Positions 41,001 to 55,662 of a stretch of 64,000 nucleotides of DNA are shown here, piece by piece. Each line of letters starts with the position of its first letter. The stretch's first letter is position 1. The notes below the pieces were generated by a model. It did no database searches and was not told the origin of the DNA. It saw nothing but the letters and a program-made list of their open reading frames with translations. This DNA comes from Xylocopa sonorina (lineage: Eukaryota > Arthropoda > Insecta > Hymenoptera > Apidae). The translations under genes and the position numbers were made by a program. The stretch lies in contig NW_027490454.1 of NCBI RefSeq assembly GCF_050948175.1, positions 1 through 64,000 on the forward strand, read 5' to 3'.

Positions 41001-44000
41001 GTGTCGCATTTACATTCATTTGAAGTGTAGACGAGGAATACGTGACACTTCGCAAATCATATTATATCTTACCATGAAACATAGAAATGAGATGCGATAT
41101 CGCGTTTTAAGAAGCATTAGAAATCTATTTCTACGATACGTAGACATCTGCAAACGCTATTTCCTAGCAAGGAAGTGTCGCATTTACATTCATTTGAAGT
41201 GTAGGCAAGGAATACATAACACTTCGCCAATCATATTATATCTTACCATGAAACATAGAAATGAGATACGATATCACGTTTTAAGAAGCATTAGAACTCT
41301 ATCCCTACGATACGTAGACATTTGCAAACGCTATTTCCTTGCAAGGAAGTGTCGCATATACATTCATTTGTAGTGTAGACGAGGAATACATGACACTTCG
41401 CAAATCATATTATATCTTACCATGAAACATAGAAAAGAGATGCGATATCGCGTTTTAAGAAGCATTAGAACTCTATTGCTACGATAGCTAGACATCTGCA
41501 AACGCTATTTCCTGGAAGGAAGTTTCGCATTTACATTCATTTGAAGTGTGGACGAGGAATACATGACACATCGCAAATCATATTATATCTTACCATGAAA
41601 CATAGAAATGAGATGCGATATCGCGTTTTAAGAAGCATTAGAAATCTATTGCTACGATTCGTAGACATCTGCAAACGCTATTTCCTTGCAAGGCAGTGTC
41701 GCATTTACATTCATTTGAAGTGTAGACGAGGAATACATAGCACTTCGCAAATCATATAATATCTTACCATGAAACATAGAAATGAGATTCGATATCGCGT
41801 TTTAAGAATCATAAGAACACTATTGCTACGATACGTAGACATCTGCAAACGCTATTTCCTAGCAAGGAAGTGTCGCATTTACATTCATTTGAAGTGTAGA
41901 CGAGGAATACATGACACATCGCAAATCATATTATATCTTACCATGAAACATAGAAATGAGATGCGATATCGCGTTTTAAGAAGCATTAGAAATCTATTGC
42001 TACGATGCGTAGACATCTGCAAACGCTATTTCCTTGCAAGGAAGTGTCGCAATTACATTCATTTGAAGTGTAGACGAGGAATACATAGCACTTCGCAAAT
42101 CATATTATATCTTACCATGAAACATAGAAATGAGATGCGATATTGCGTTTTAAGGATCATAAGAACACTATTGCTACGATACGTAGACAACTGCAAACGC
42201 TATTTCCTTGCAAGGAAGTGTCGCATTTACATTCATTTGAAGTGTAGACTAGGAATACATAACACTTCGCAAATCATATTATATCTTACCATGAAACATA
42301 GAAATGAGATGCGATATCGCGTTTTAAGAAGCATTAGAACTCTATTGCTACGATACCTAGACATCTGCAGACGCTATTTCCTAGCAAGGAAGTGTCGCAT
42401 TTACATACATTTGAAGTGTAGACGAGGAATACATGACACTTCGCAAATCATATTATATCTTACCATGAAACATAGAAATGAGATGCAATATCGCGTTTTA
42501 AGAACCATAAGAACTCTATTGCTACGATACGTAGACATCTGCAAACGCTATTTCCTTGCAAGGAAGTGTCGCATTTACATTCATTTGAAGTGTAGACTAG
42601 GAATACATAACACTTCGCAAATCATATTATATCTTACCATGAAACATAGAAATGAGATGCGATATCGCGTTTTAAGAAGCATTAGAACACTATTGCTACG
42701 ATAGGTAGACATCTGCAAACGCTATCTCCTTGCAAGGAAGTGTCGCATATACATTCATTTGAAGTGTAGACGAGGAATACATGACACATCGCAAATCATA
42801 TTATATCTTACCATGAAACATAGAAATGAGATGCGATATCGCGTTTTAAGAAGCATTAGAAATCTAATGCTACGATTCGTAGATATCTGCAAACGTTATT
42901 TCCTTGCAAGGCAGTGTCGCATTTACATTCATTTGAAGTGTAGACGAGGAATACATAGCACTTCGCAAATCATATAATATCTTACCATGAAACATAGAAA
43001 TGAGATGCGATATCGCGTTTTTAGAATCATAAGAACACTATTGCTACGATACGTAGACATCTGCAAACGCTATTTCCTAGCAAGAAAGTGTCGCATTTAC
43101 ATACATTTGAAGTGTAGACGAGGAATACATGACACTTCGCAAATCATATTATATCTTACCATGAAACATAGAAAAGAGATGCGATATCACGTTTTAAGGA
43201 GCATTAGAACTCTATTGCTACGATAGCTAGACATCTGCAAACGCTATTTCCTAGCAAGGAAGTGTCGCATTTACATTCATTTGAAGTGTGGACGAGGAAT
43301 ACATGACACATCGCAAATCATATTATATCTTACCATGAAACATAGAAATGAGATGCGATATCGCGTTTTAAGAAGCATTAGAAATCTATTTCTACGATAC
43401 GTAGACATCTGCAAACGCTATTTCCTAGCAAGGAAGTGTCGCATTTACATTTATTTGAAGTGTAGGCAAGGAATACATAACACTTCGCCAATCATATTAT
43501 ATCTTACCATGAAACATAGAAATGAGATGCGATATCGCGTTTTAAGAAGCATTAGAACACTATTGCTACGATAGGTAGACATCTGCAAACGCTATCTCCT
43601 TGCAAGGAAGTGTCGCATATACATTCATTTGAAGTGTAGACGAGGAATACATGACACATCGCAAATCATATTATATCTTACCATGAAACATAGAAATGAG
43701 ATGCGATATCGCGTTTTAAGAAGCATTAGAAATCTATTGCTACGATTCGTAGATATCTGCAAACGTTATTTCCTTGCAAGGCAGTGTCGCATTTACATTC
43801 ATTTGAAGTGTAGACGAGGAATACGTGACACTTCGCAAATCATATTATATCTTACCATGAAACATAGAAATGAGATGCGATATCGCGTTTTAAGAAGCAT
43901 TAGAAATCTATTTCTACGATACGTAGACATCTGCAAACGCTATTTCCTAGCAAGGAAGTGTCGCATTTACATTCATTTGAAGTGTAGGCAAGGAATACAT

Positions 44001-45519
44001 AACACTTCGCCAATCATATTATATCTTACCATGAAACATAGAAATGAGATACGATATCACGTTTTAAGAAGCATTAGAACTCTATCCCTACGATACGTAG
44101 ACATTTGCAAACGCTATTTCCTTGCAAGGAAGTGTCGCATATACATTCATTTGTAGTGTAGACGAGGAATACATGACACTTCGCAAATCATATTATATCT
44201 TACCATGAAACATAGAAAAGTGATGCGATATCGCGTTTTAAGAAGCATTAGAACTCTATTGCTACGATAGCTAGACATCTGCAAACGCTATTTCCTGGAA
44301 GGAAGTTTCGCATTTACATTCATTTGAAGTGTGGACGAGGAATACATGACACATCGCAAATCATATTATATCTTACCATGAAACATAGAAATGAGATGCG
44401 ATATCGCGTTTTAAGAAGCATTAGAAATCTATTGCTACGATTCGTAGACATCTGCAAACGCTATTTCCTTGCAAGGCAGTGTCGCATTTACATTCATTTG
44501 AAGTGTAGACGAGGAATACATAGCACTTCGCAAATCATATAATATCTTACCATGAAACATAGAAATGAGATGCGATATCGCGTTTTAAGAATCATAAGAA
44601 CACTATTGCTACGATACGTAGACATCTGCAAACGCTATTTCCTAGCAAGGAAGTGTCGCATTTACATTCATTTGAAGTGTAGACGAGGAATACATGACAC
44701 ATCGCAAATCATATTATATCTTACCATGAAACATAGAAATGAGATGCGATATCGCGTTTTAAGAAGCATTAGAACTCTATTGCTACGATACCTAGACATC
44801 TGCAGACGCTATTTCCTAGCAAGGAAGTGTCGCATTTACATTCATTTGAAGTGTAGACGAGGAATACGTGACACTTCGCAAATCATATTATATCTTACCA
44901 TGAAACATAGAAATGAGATGCGATATCGCGTTTTAAGAAGCATTAGAAATCTATTTCTACGATACGCAGACATCTGCAAACGCTATTTCCTAGCAAGGAA
45001 GTGTCGCATTTACATTCATTTGAAGTGTAGGCAAGGAATACATAACACTTCGCCAATCATATTATATCTTACCATGAAACATAGAAATGAGATACGATAT
45101 CACGTTTTAAGAAGCATTAGAACTCTATCCCTACGATACGTAGACATTTGCAAACGCTATTTCCTTGCAAGGAAGTGTCGCATATACATTCATTTGTAGT
45201 GTAGACGAGGAATACATGACACTTCGCAAATCATATTATATCTTACCATGAAACATAGAAAAGAGATGCGATATCGCGTTTTAAGAAGCATTAGAACTCT
45301 ATTGCTACGATAGCTAGACATCTGCAAACGCTATTTCCTGGAAGGAAGTTTCGCATTTACATTCATTTGAAGTGTGGACGAGGAATACATGACACATCGC
45401 AAATCATATTATATCTTACCATGAAACATAGAAATGAGATGCGATATCGCGTTTAAAGAAGCATTAGAAATCTATTGCTACGATTCGTAGACATCTGCAA
45501 ACGCTATTTCCTTGCAAGG
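41001..45519 (+). repeat. Three-copy block marked by a shared 1-bp deletion
   Basis: About 41,001-41,991 matches about 43,784-44,774 (offset 2,783 bp), and a shorter third copy lies at about 44,827-45,519 (offset 1,043 bp from the second). All three carry cctggaaggaagtttcgc in place of cctagcaaggaagtgtcgc, a 1-bp deletion, at about 41,511, 44,294 and 45,337. They also share atacgtgacac, gtaggcaagg, tcgccaatcat and tttgtagtgtag. Related monomers near 51,950 and 55,080 lack the deletion. The deletion is therefore a marker of the three-copy lineage and not a sequencing slip. Confidence 0.8.
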
Positions 45520-48500
45520 AAGTGTCGCAATTACATTCATTTGAAGTGTAGACGAGGAATACATAGCACTTCGCAAATCATATTATATCTTACCATGAAA
45601 CATAGAAATGAGATGCGATATTGCGTTTTAAGGATCATAAGAACACTATTGCTACGATACGTAGACATCTGCAAACGCTATTTCCTTGCAAGGAAGTGTC
45701 GCATTTACATTCATTTGAAGTGTAGACTAGGAATACATAACACTTCGCAAATCATATTATATCTTACCATGAAACATAGAAATGAGATGCGATATCGCGT
45801 TTTAAGAAGCATTAGAACTCTATTGCTACGATACCTAGACATCTGCAGACGCTATTTCCTAGCAAGAAAGTGTCGCATTTACATACATTTGAAGTGTAGA
45901 CGAGGAATACATGACACTTCGCAAGTCATATTATATCTTACCATGAAACATAGAAATGAGATGCGATATCGCGTTCTAAGCAGCATTAGAACTCTATTGC
46001 TACGATACCTAGACATCTGCAAACGCTATTTCCTAGCAAGGAAGTGTCGCATTTACATTTATTTGAAGTGTAGACGAGGAATACATGACACATCGCAAAT
46101 CATATTATATCTTACCATGAAACATAGAAATGAGATGCGATATCGCGTTCTAAGCAGCATTAGAACTCTATTGCTACGATACCTAGACATCTGCAAACGC
46201 TATTTCCTAGCAAGGAAGTGTCGCATTTACATTTATTTGAAGTGTAGACGAGGAATACATGACACATCGCAAATCATATTATATCTTACCATGAAACATA
46301 GAAATGAGATGCGATATCGCGTTTTAAGAAGCATTAGAAATCTATTGCTACGATGCGTAGACATCTGCAAACGCTATTTCCTTGCAAGGAAGTGTCGCAA
46401 TTACATTCATTTGAAGTGTAGACGAGGAATACATAGCACTTCGCAAATCATATTATATCTTACCATGAAACATAGAAATGGGATGCGATATTGCGTTTTA
46501 AGGATCATAAGAACACTATTGCTGCGATACGTAGACAACTGCAAACGCTATTTCCTTGCAAGGAAGTGTCGCATTTACATTCATTTGAAGTGTAGACTAG
46601 GAATACATAACACTTCGCAAATCATATTATATCTTACCATGAAACATAGAAATGAGATGCGATATCGCGTTTTAAGAAGCATTAGAACTCTATTGCTACG
46701 ATACCTAGACATCTGCAGACGCTATTTCCTAGCAAGGAAGTGTCGCATTTACATACATTTGAAGTGTAGACGAGGAATACATGACACTTCGCAAATCATA
46801 TTATATCTTACCATGAAACATAGAAATGAGATGCAATATCGCGTTTTAAGAACCATATGAACTCTATTGCTACGATACGTAGACATCTGCAAACGCTATT
46901 TCCTTGCAAGGAAGTGTCGCATTTACATTCATTTGAAGTGTAGACTAGGAATACATAACACTTCGCAAATCATATTATATCTTACCATGAAACATAGAAA
47001 TGAGATGCGATATCGCGTTTTAAGAAGCATTAGAACACTATTGCTACGATAGGTAGACATCTGCAAACGCTATCTCCTTGCAAGGAAGTGTCGCATATAC
47101 ATTCATTTGAAGTGTAGACGAGGAATACATGACACATCGCAAATCATATTATATCTTACCATGAAACATAGAAATGAGATGCGATATCGCGTTTTAAGAA
47201 GCATTAGAAATCTGTTGCTACGATTCGTAGATATCTGCAAACGTTATTTCCTTGCAAGGCAGTGTCGCATTTACATTCATTTGAAGTGTAGACGAGGAAT
47301 ACATAGCACTTCGCAAATCATATAATATCTTACCATGAAACATAGAAATGAGATGCGATATCGCGTTTTTAGAATCATAAGAACACTATTGCTACGATAC
47401 GTAGACATCTGCAAACGCTATTTCCTTGCAAGGAAGTGTCGCATTTACATTCATTTGAAGTGTAGACTAGGAATACATAACACTTCGCAAATCATATTAT
47501 ATCTTACCATGAAACATAGAAATGAGATGCGATATCGCGTTTTAAGAAGCATTAGAACTCTATTGCTACGATACCTAGACATCTGCAAACGCTATTTCCT
47601 AGCAAGGAAGTGTCGCATTTACATTTATTTGAAGTGTAGACGAGGAATACATGACACATCGCAAATCATATTATATCTTACCATGAAACATAGAAATGAG
47701 ATGCGATATCGCGTTCTAAGCAGCATTAGAACTCTATTGCTACGATACCTAGACATCTGCAAATGCTATTTCCTAGCAAGGAAGTGTCGCATTTACATTT
47801 ATTTGAAGTGTAGACGAGGAATACATGACACATCGCAAATCATATTATATCTTACCATGAAACATAGAAATGAGATGCGATATCGCGTTTTAAGAAGCAT
47901 TAGAAATCTATTGCTACGATGCGTAGACATCTGCAAACGCTATTTCCTTGCAAGGAAGAGTCGCAATTACATTCATTTGAAGTGTAGACGAGGAATACAT
48001 AGCACTCCGCAAATCATATTATATCTTACCATGAAACATAGAAATGGGATGCGATATTGCGTTTTAAGGATCATAAGAACACTATTGCTGCGATACGTAG
48101 ACAACTGCAAACGCTATTTCCTTGCAAGGAAGTGTCGCATTTACATTCATTTGAAGTGTAGACTAGGAATACATAACACTTCGCAAATCATATTATATCC
48201 TACCATGAAACATAGAAATGAGATGCGATATCGCGTTTTAAGAAGCATTAGAACTCTATTGCTACGATACCTAGACATCTGCAGACGCTATTTCCTAGCA
48301 AGGAAGTGTCGCATTTACATACATTTGAAGTGTAGACGAGGAATACATGACACTTCGCAAATCATATTATATCTTACCATGAAACATAGAAATGAGATGC
48401 AATATCGCGTTTTAAGAACCATATGAACTCTATTGCTACGATACGTAGACATCTGCAAACGCTATTTCCTTGCAAGGAAGTGTCGCATTTACATTCATTT

Positions 48501-51500
48501 GAAGTGTAGACTAGGAATACATAACACTTCGCAAATCATATTATATCTTACCATGAAACATAGAAATGAGATGCGATATCGCGTTTTAAGAAGCATTAGA
48601 ACACTATTGCTACGATAGGTAGACATCTGCAAACGCTATCTCCTTGCAAGGAAGTGTCGCATATACATTCATTTGAAGTGTAGACGAGGAATACATGACA
48701 CATCGCAAATCATATTATATCTTACCATGAAACATAGAAATGAGATGCGATATCGCGTTTTAGGAAGCATTAGAATTCTATTGCTACGATACCTAGACAT
48801 CTGCAAACTCTATTTCCTAGCAAGGAAGTGTCGCATTTACATTCATTTGAAGTGTAGACGAGGAATACATGACACATCGCAAATCATATTATATCTTACC
48901 ATGAAACACAGAAATGAGATGCGATATCGCGTTTTAAGAAGCATTAGAAATCTATTGCTACAATGCGTAGACATCTGCAAACGCTATTTCCTTGCAAGGA
49001 AGTGTCGCAATTACATTCATTTGAAGTGTAGACGAGGAATACATAGCACTTCGCAAATCATATTATATCTTACCATGAAACATAGAAATGAGATGCGATA
49101 TTGCGTTTTAAGGATCATAAGAACACTATTGCTACGATACTTGGACATCTGCAAACGCTATTTCCTTGCAAGGAAGTGTCGCATTTACATTCATTTGAAG
49201 TGTAGACTAGGAATACATAACACTTCGCAAATCATATTATATCTTACCATGAAACATAGAAATGAGATGCGATATCGCGTTTTAAGAAGCATTAGAACTC
49301 TATTGCTACGATACCTAGACATCTGCAAACTCTATTTCCTAGCAAGGAAGTGTCGCATTTACATTCATTTGAAGTGTAGACGAGGAATACATGACACATC
49401 GCAAATCATATTATATCTTACCATGAAACACAGAAATGAGATGCGATATCGCGTTTTAAGAAGCATTAGAAATCTATTGCTACAATGCGTAGACATCTGC
49501 AAACGCTATTTCCTTGCAAGGAAGTGTCGCAATTACATTCATTTGAAGTGTAGACGAGGAATACATAGCACTTCGCAAATCATATTATATCTTACCATGA
49601 AACATAGAAATGAGATGCGATATTGCGTTTTAAGGATCATAAGAACACTATTGCTACGATACGTAGACATCTGCAAACGCTATTTCCTTGCAAGGAAGTG
49701 TCGCATTTACATTCATTTGAAGTGTAGACTAGGAATACATAACACTTCGCAAATCTTATTATATCTTACCATGAAACATAGAAATGAGATGCGATATCGC
49801 GTTTTAAGAAGCATTAGAACTCTATTGCTACGATACCTAGACATCTGCAGACGCTATTTCCTAGCAAGGAAGTGTCGCATTTACATACATTTGAAGTGTA
49901 GACGAGGAATACATGACACTTCGCAAGTCATATTATATCTTACCATGAAACATAGAAATGAGATGCGATATCGCGTTCTAAGCAACATTAGAACTCTATT
50001 GCTACGATACCTAGACATCTGCAAACGCTATTTCCTAGCAAGGAAGTGTCGCATTTACATTTATTTGAAGTGTAGACGAGGAATACATGACACATCGCAA
50101 ATCATATTATATCTTACCATGAAACATAGAAATGAGATGCGATATCGCGTTCTAAGCAGCATTAGAACTCTATTGCTACGATACCTAGACATCTGCAAAC
50201 GCTATTTCCTAGCAAGGAAGTGTCGGATTTACATTTATTTGAAGTGTAGACGAGGAATACATGACACATCGCAAATCATATTATATCTTACCATGAAACA
50301 TAGAAATGAGATGCGATATCGCGTTTTAAGAAGCATTAGAAATCTATTGCTACGATGCGTAGACATCTGCAAACGCTATTTCCTTGCAAGGAAGTGTCGC
50401 AATTACATTCATTTGAAGTGTAGACGAGGAATACATAGCACTTCGCAAATCATATTATATCTTACCATGAAACATAGAAATGGGATGCGATATTGCGTTT
50501 TAAGGATCATAAGAACACTATTGCTGCGATACGTAGACAACTGCAAACGCTATTTCCTTGCAAGGAAGTGTCGCATTTACATTCATTTGAAGTGTAGACT
50601 AGGAATACATAACACTTCGCAAATCATATTATATCTTACCATGAAACATAGAAATGAGATGCGATATCGCGTTTTAAGAAGCATTAGAACTCTATTGCTA
50701 CGATACCTAGACATCTGCAGACGCTATTTCCTAGCAAGGAAGTGTCGCATTTACATACATTTGAAGTGTAGACGAGGAATACGTGACACTTCGCAAATCA
50801 TATTATATCTTACCATGAAACATAGAAATGAGATGCAATATCGCGTTTTAAGAACCATATGAACTCTATTGCTACGATACGTAGACATCTGCAAACGCTA
50901 TTTCCTTGCAAGGAAGTGTCGCATTTACATTCATTTGAAGTGTAGACTAGGAATACATAACACTTCGCAAATCATATTATATCTTACCATGAAACATAGA
51001 AATGAGATGCGATATCGCGTTTTAAGAAGCATTAGAACACTATTGCTACGATAGGTAGACATCTGCAAACGCTATCTCCTTGCAAGGAAGTGTCGCATAT
51101 ACATTCATTTGAAGTGTAGACGAGGAATACATGACACATCGCAAATCATATTATATCTTACCATGAAACATAGAAATGAGATGCGATATCGCGTTTTAAG
51201 AAGCATTAGAAATCTATTGCTACGATTCGTAGATATCTGCAAACGTTATTTCCTTGCAAGGCAGTGTCGCATTTACATTCATTTGAAGTGTAGACGAGGA
51301 ATACATAGCACTTCGCAAATCATATAATATCTTACCATGAAACATAGAAATGAGATGCGATATCGCGTTTTTAGAATCATAAGAACACTATTGCTACGAT
51401 ACGTAGACATCTGCAAACGCTATTTCCTAGCAAGGAAGTGTCGCATTTACATACATTTGAAGTGTAGACGAGGAATACATGACACTTCGCAAATCATATT

Positions 51501-54500
51501 ATATCTTACCATAAAACATAGAAATGAGATGCGATATCGCGTTTTAAGAAGCATAAGAACTCTATTGCTACGATACGTAGACATCTGCGAACGCTATTTC
51601 CTTGCAAGGAAGTGTCGCATTCACATTCATTTGAAGTGTAGACGAGGAATACATAACTCTTCGCAAATCATACTATATCTTACCATGAAACATAGAAATG
51701 AGATGCAATATCGCGTTTTAAGAACCATAAGAACTCTATTGCTACGATACGTAGACATCTGCAAACGCTATTTCCGTGCAAGGAAGTGTCGCATATACAT
51801 TCATTTGAAGTGTAGACGAGGATAACATGACACTTCGCAAATCATATTATATCTTACCATGAAACATAGAAAAGAGATGCGATATCGCGTTTTAAGAAGC
51901 ATTAGAACTCTATTGCTACGATAGCTAGACATCTGCAAACGCTATTTCCTAGCAAGGAAGTGTCGCATTTACATTCATTTGAAGTGTGGACGAGGAATAC
52001 ATGACACATCGCAAATCATATTATATCTTACCATGAAACATAGAAATGAGATGCGATATCGCGTTTTAAGAAGCATTAGAAATCTATTGCTACGATTCGT
52101 AAACATCTGCAAACGCTATTTCCTTGCAAGGCAGTGTCGCATTTACATTCATTTGAAGTGTAGACGAGGAATACATAGCACTTCGCAAATCATATAATAT
52201 CTTACCATGAAACATAGAAATGAGATGCGATATCGCGTTTTAAGAATCATAAGAACACTATTGCTACGATACGTAGACATCTGCAAACGCTATTTCCTTG
52301 CAAGGAAGTGTCGCATTTACATTCATTTGAAGTGTAGACTAGGAATACATAACACTTCGCAAATCATATTATATCTTACCATGAAACATAGAAATGAGAT
52401 GCGATATCGCGTTTTAAGAAGCATTAGAACTCTATTGCTACGATACCTAGACATCTGCAAACTCTATTTCCTAGCAAGGAAGTGTCGCATTTACATTCAT
52501 TTGAAGTGTAGACGAGGAATACATGACACATCGCAAATCATATTATATCTTACCATGAAACACAGAAATGAGATGCGATATCGCGTTTTAAGAAGCATTA
52601 GAAATCTATTGCTACAATGCGTAGACATCTGCAAACGCTATTTCCTTGCAAGGAAGTGTCGCAATTACATTCATTTGAAGTGTAGACGAGGAATACATAG
52701 CACTTCGCAAATCATATTATATCTTACCATGAAACATAGAAATGAGATGCGATATTGCGTTTTAAGGATCATAAGAACACTATTGCTACGATACGTAGAC
52801 ATCTGCAAACGCTATTTCCTTGCAAGGAAGTGTCGCATTTACATTCATTTGAAGTGTAGACTAGGAATACATAACACTTCGCAAATCATATTATATCTTA
52901 CCATGAAACATAGAAATGAGATGCGATATCGCGTTTTAAGAAGCATTAGAACTCTATTGCTACGATACCTAGACATCTGCAGACGCTATTTCCTAGCAAG
53001 GAAGTGTCGCATTTACATACATTTGAAGTGTAGACGAGGAATACATGACACTTCGCAAGTCATATTATATCTTACCATGAAACATAGAAATGAGATGCGA
53101 TATCGCGTTCTAAGCAACATTAGAACTCTATTGCTACGATACCTAGACATCTGCAAACGCTATTTCCTAGCAAGGAAGTGTCGCATTTACATTTATTTGA
53201 AGTGTAGACGAGGAATACATGACACATCGCAAATCATATTATATCTTACCATGAAACATAGAAATGAGATGCGATATCGCGTTCTAAGCAGCATTAGAAC
53301 TCTATTGCTACGATACCTAGACATCTGCAAACGCTATTTCCTAGCAAGGAAGTGTCGCATTTACATTTATTTGAAGTGTAGACGAGGAATACATGACACA
53401 TCGCAAATCATATTATATCTTACCATGAAACATAGAAATGAGATGCGATATCGCGTTTTAAGAAGCATTAGAAATCTATTGCTACGATGCGTAGACATCT
53501 GCAAACGCTATTTCCTTGCAAGGAAGTGTCGCAATTACATTCATTTGAAGTGTAGACGAGGAATACATAGCACTTCGCAAATCATATTATATCTTACCAT
53601 GAAACATAGAAATGGGATGCGATATTGCGTTTTAAGGATCATAAGAACACTATTGCTGCGATACGTAGACAACTGCAAACGCTATTTCCTTGCAAGGAAG
53701 TGTCGCATTTACATTCATTTGAAGTGTAGACTAGGAATACATAACACTTCGCAAATCATATTATATCTTACCATGAAACATAGAAATGAGATGCGATATC
53801 GCGTTTTAAGAAGCATTAGAACTCTATTGCTACGATACCTAGACATCTGCAGACGCTATTTCCTAGCAAGGAAGTGTCGCATTTACATACATTTGAAGTG
53901 TAGACGAGGAATACATGACACTTCGCAAATCATATTATATCTTACCATGAAACATAGAAATGAGATGCAATATCGCGTTTTAAGAACCATATGAACTCTA
54001 TTGCTACGATACGTAGACATCTGCAAACGCTATTTCCTTGCAAGGAAGTGTCGCATTTACATTCATTTGAAGTGTAGACTAGGAATACATAACACTTCGC
54101 AAATCATATTATATCTTACCATGAAACATAGAAATGAGATGCGATATCGCGTTTTAAGAAGCATTAGAACACTATTGCTACGATAGGTAGACATCTGCAA
54201 ACGCTATCTCCTTGCAAGGAAGTGTCGCATATACATTCATTTGAAGTGTAGACGAGGAATACATGACACATCGCAAATCATATTATATCTTACCATGAAA
54301 CATAGAAATGAGATGCGATATCGCGTTTTAAGAAGCATTAGAAATCTATTGCTACGATTCGTAGATATCTGCAAACGTTATTTCCTTGCAAGGCAGTGTC
54401 GTATTTACATTCATTTGAAGTGTAGACGAGGAATACATAGCACTTCGCAAATCATATAATATCTTACCATGAAACATAGAAATGAGATGCGATATCGCGT

Positions 54501-54559
54501 TTTTAGAATCATAAGAACACTATTGCTACGATACGTAGACATCTGCAACCGCTATTTCC
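45487..54559 (+). repeat. 1.9-kb block in three copies plus a partial fourth
   Basis: About 45,487-47,425 matches about 49,489-51,427 (offset 4,002 bp, 23 monomers) and 52,621-54,559 (a further 3,132 bp). A partial copy spans roughly 47,570-48,760. Each includes two consecutive ctaagcagcattag-type monomers (ctaagcaacattag for the first of the pair in the 49.5- and 52.6-kb copies), a gatgcgatattgcg monomer with gacaactgcaaacg, and one with aaccatatgaac. The last places a TGA in the plus frame at 46,858, 48,424, 50,860 and 53,992. A stop copied this often argues against coding. Confidence 0.8.
48673..50862 (+). other. Longest open plus-strand frame (729 codons), judged non-coding
   Basis: The satellite length is 58 codons, so a frame open in the consensus stays open until a monomer carries a stop. 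The conceptual product is about 12.6 copies of a 58-residue unit with about 12 Arg, 3 Lys, 3 His and 3 Cys and only 3 acidic residues. I recognise no domain, signal peptide or catalytic motif, and the first ATG is an internal satellite codon with nothing upstream that marks a start. Similar runs exist at 15,482-17,566, 12,014-13,885, 52,207-53,994 and 25,401-27,137. Stops of at least seven kinds (cgaTAGg, cgaTAGc, tgtTGAcg, caaTGAat, ttgTAGtg, ataTAAta, ataTGAac) occur in about a fifth of monomers. I infer no protein is made. Confidence 0.8.
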
Positions 54560-55471
54560 TAGCAAGGAAGTGTCGCATTTACATACATTTGAAGTGTAGA
54601 CGAGGAATACATGACACTTCGCAAATCATATTATATCTTACCATAAAACATAGAAATGAGATGCGATATCGCGTTTTAAGAAGCATAAGAACTCTATTGC
54701 TACGATACGTAGACATCTGCGAACGCTATTTCCTTGCAAGGAAGTGTCGCATTCACATTCATTTGAAGTGTAGACGAGGAATACATAACTCTTCGCAAAT
54801 CATACTATATCTTACCATGAAACATAGAAATGAGATGCAATATCGCGTTTTAAGAACCATAAGAACTCTAATGCTACGATACGTAGACATCTGCAAACGC
54901 TATTTCCGTGCAAGGAAGTGTCGCATATACATTCATTTGAAGTGTAGACGAGGATAACATGACACTTCGCAAATCATATTATATCTTACCATGAAACATA
55001 GAAAAGAGATGCGATATCGCGTTTTAAGAAGCATTAGAACTCTATTGCTACGATAGCTAGACATCTGCAAACGCTATTTCCTAGCAAGGAAGTGTCGCAT
55101 TTACATTCATTTGAAGTTTGGACGAGGAATACATGACACATCGCAAATCATATTATATCTTACCATGAAACATAGAAATGAGATGCGATATCGCGTTTTA
55201 AGAAGCATTAGAAATCTATTGCTACGATTCGTAAACATCTGCAAACGCTATTTCCTTGCAAGGCAGTGTCGCATTTACATTCATTTGAAGTGTAGACGAG
55301 GAATACATAGCACTTCGCAAATCATATAATATCTTACCATGAAACATAGAAATGAGATGCGATATCGCGTTTTAAGAATCATAAGAACACTATTGCTACG
55401 ATACGTAGACATCTGCAAACGCTATTTCCTTGCAAGGAAGTGTCGCATTTACATTCATTTGAAGTGTAGAC
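49144..55471 (+). repeat. 3,132-bp (18-monomer) near-identical tandem duplication
   Basis: Bases 49,144-52,339 match 52,276-55,471 at an offset of exactly 3,132 bp. I found only about seven differences: near 49,756 (atctt/atcat), 50,226 (tcgga/tcgca), 50,783 (acgtg/acatg), 51,270 (tcgca/tcgta), 51,416 (gcaaacg/gcaaccg), 51,752 (ctatt/ctaat) and 51,988 (gtgtgg/gtttgg). That is about 99.8% identity, while ordinary monomers differ at several percent of positions. The copies diverge just outside these limits. It is a very recent unequal exchange or an assembly duplication. Confidence 0.85.
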
Positions 55472-55662
55472 GAGGAATACATAAAACTTCGCAAATCATA
55501 TTATATCTTACCATGAGACATAGAAATGAGATGCGATATCGCGTTTTAGGAAGCATTAGAATTCTATTGCTACGATACCTAGACATCTGCAAACTCTATT
55601 TCCTAGCAAGGAAGTGTCGCATTTACATTCATTTGAAGTGTAGACGAGGAATACATGACACA

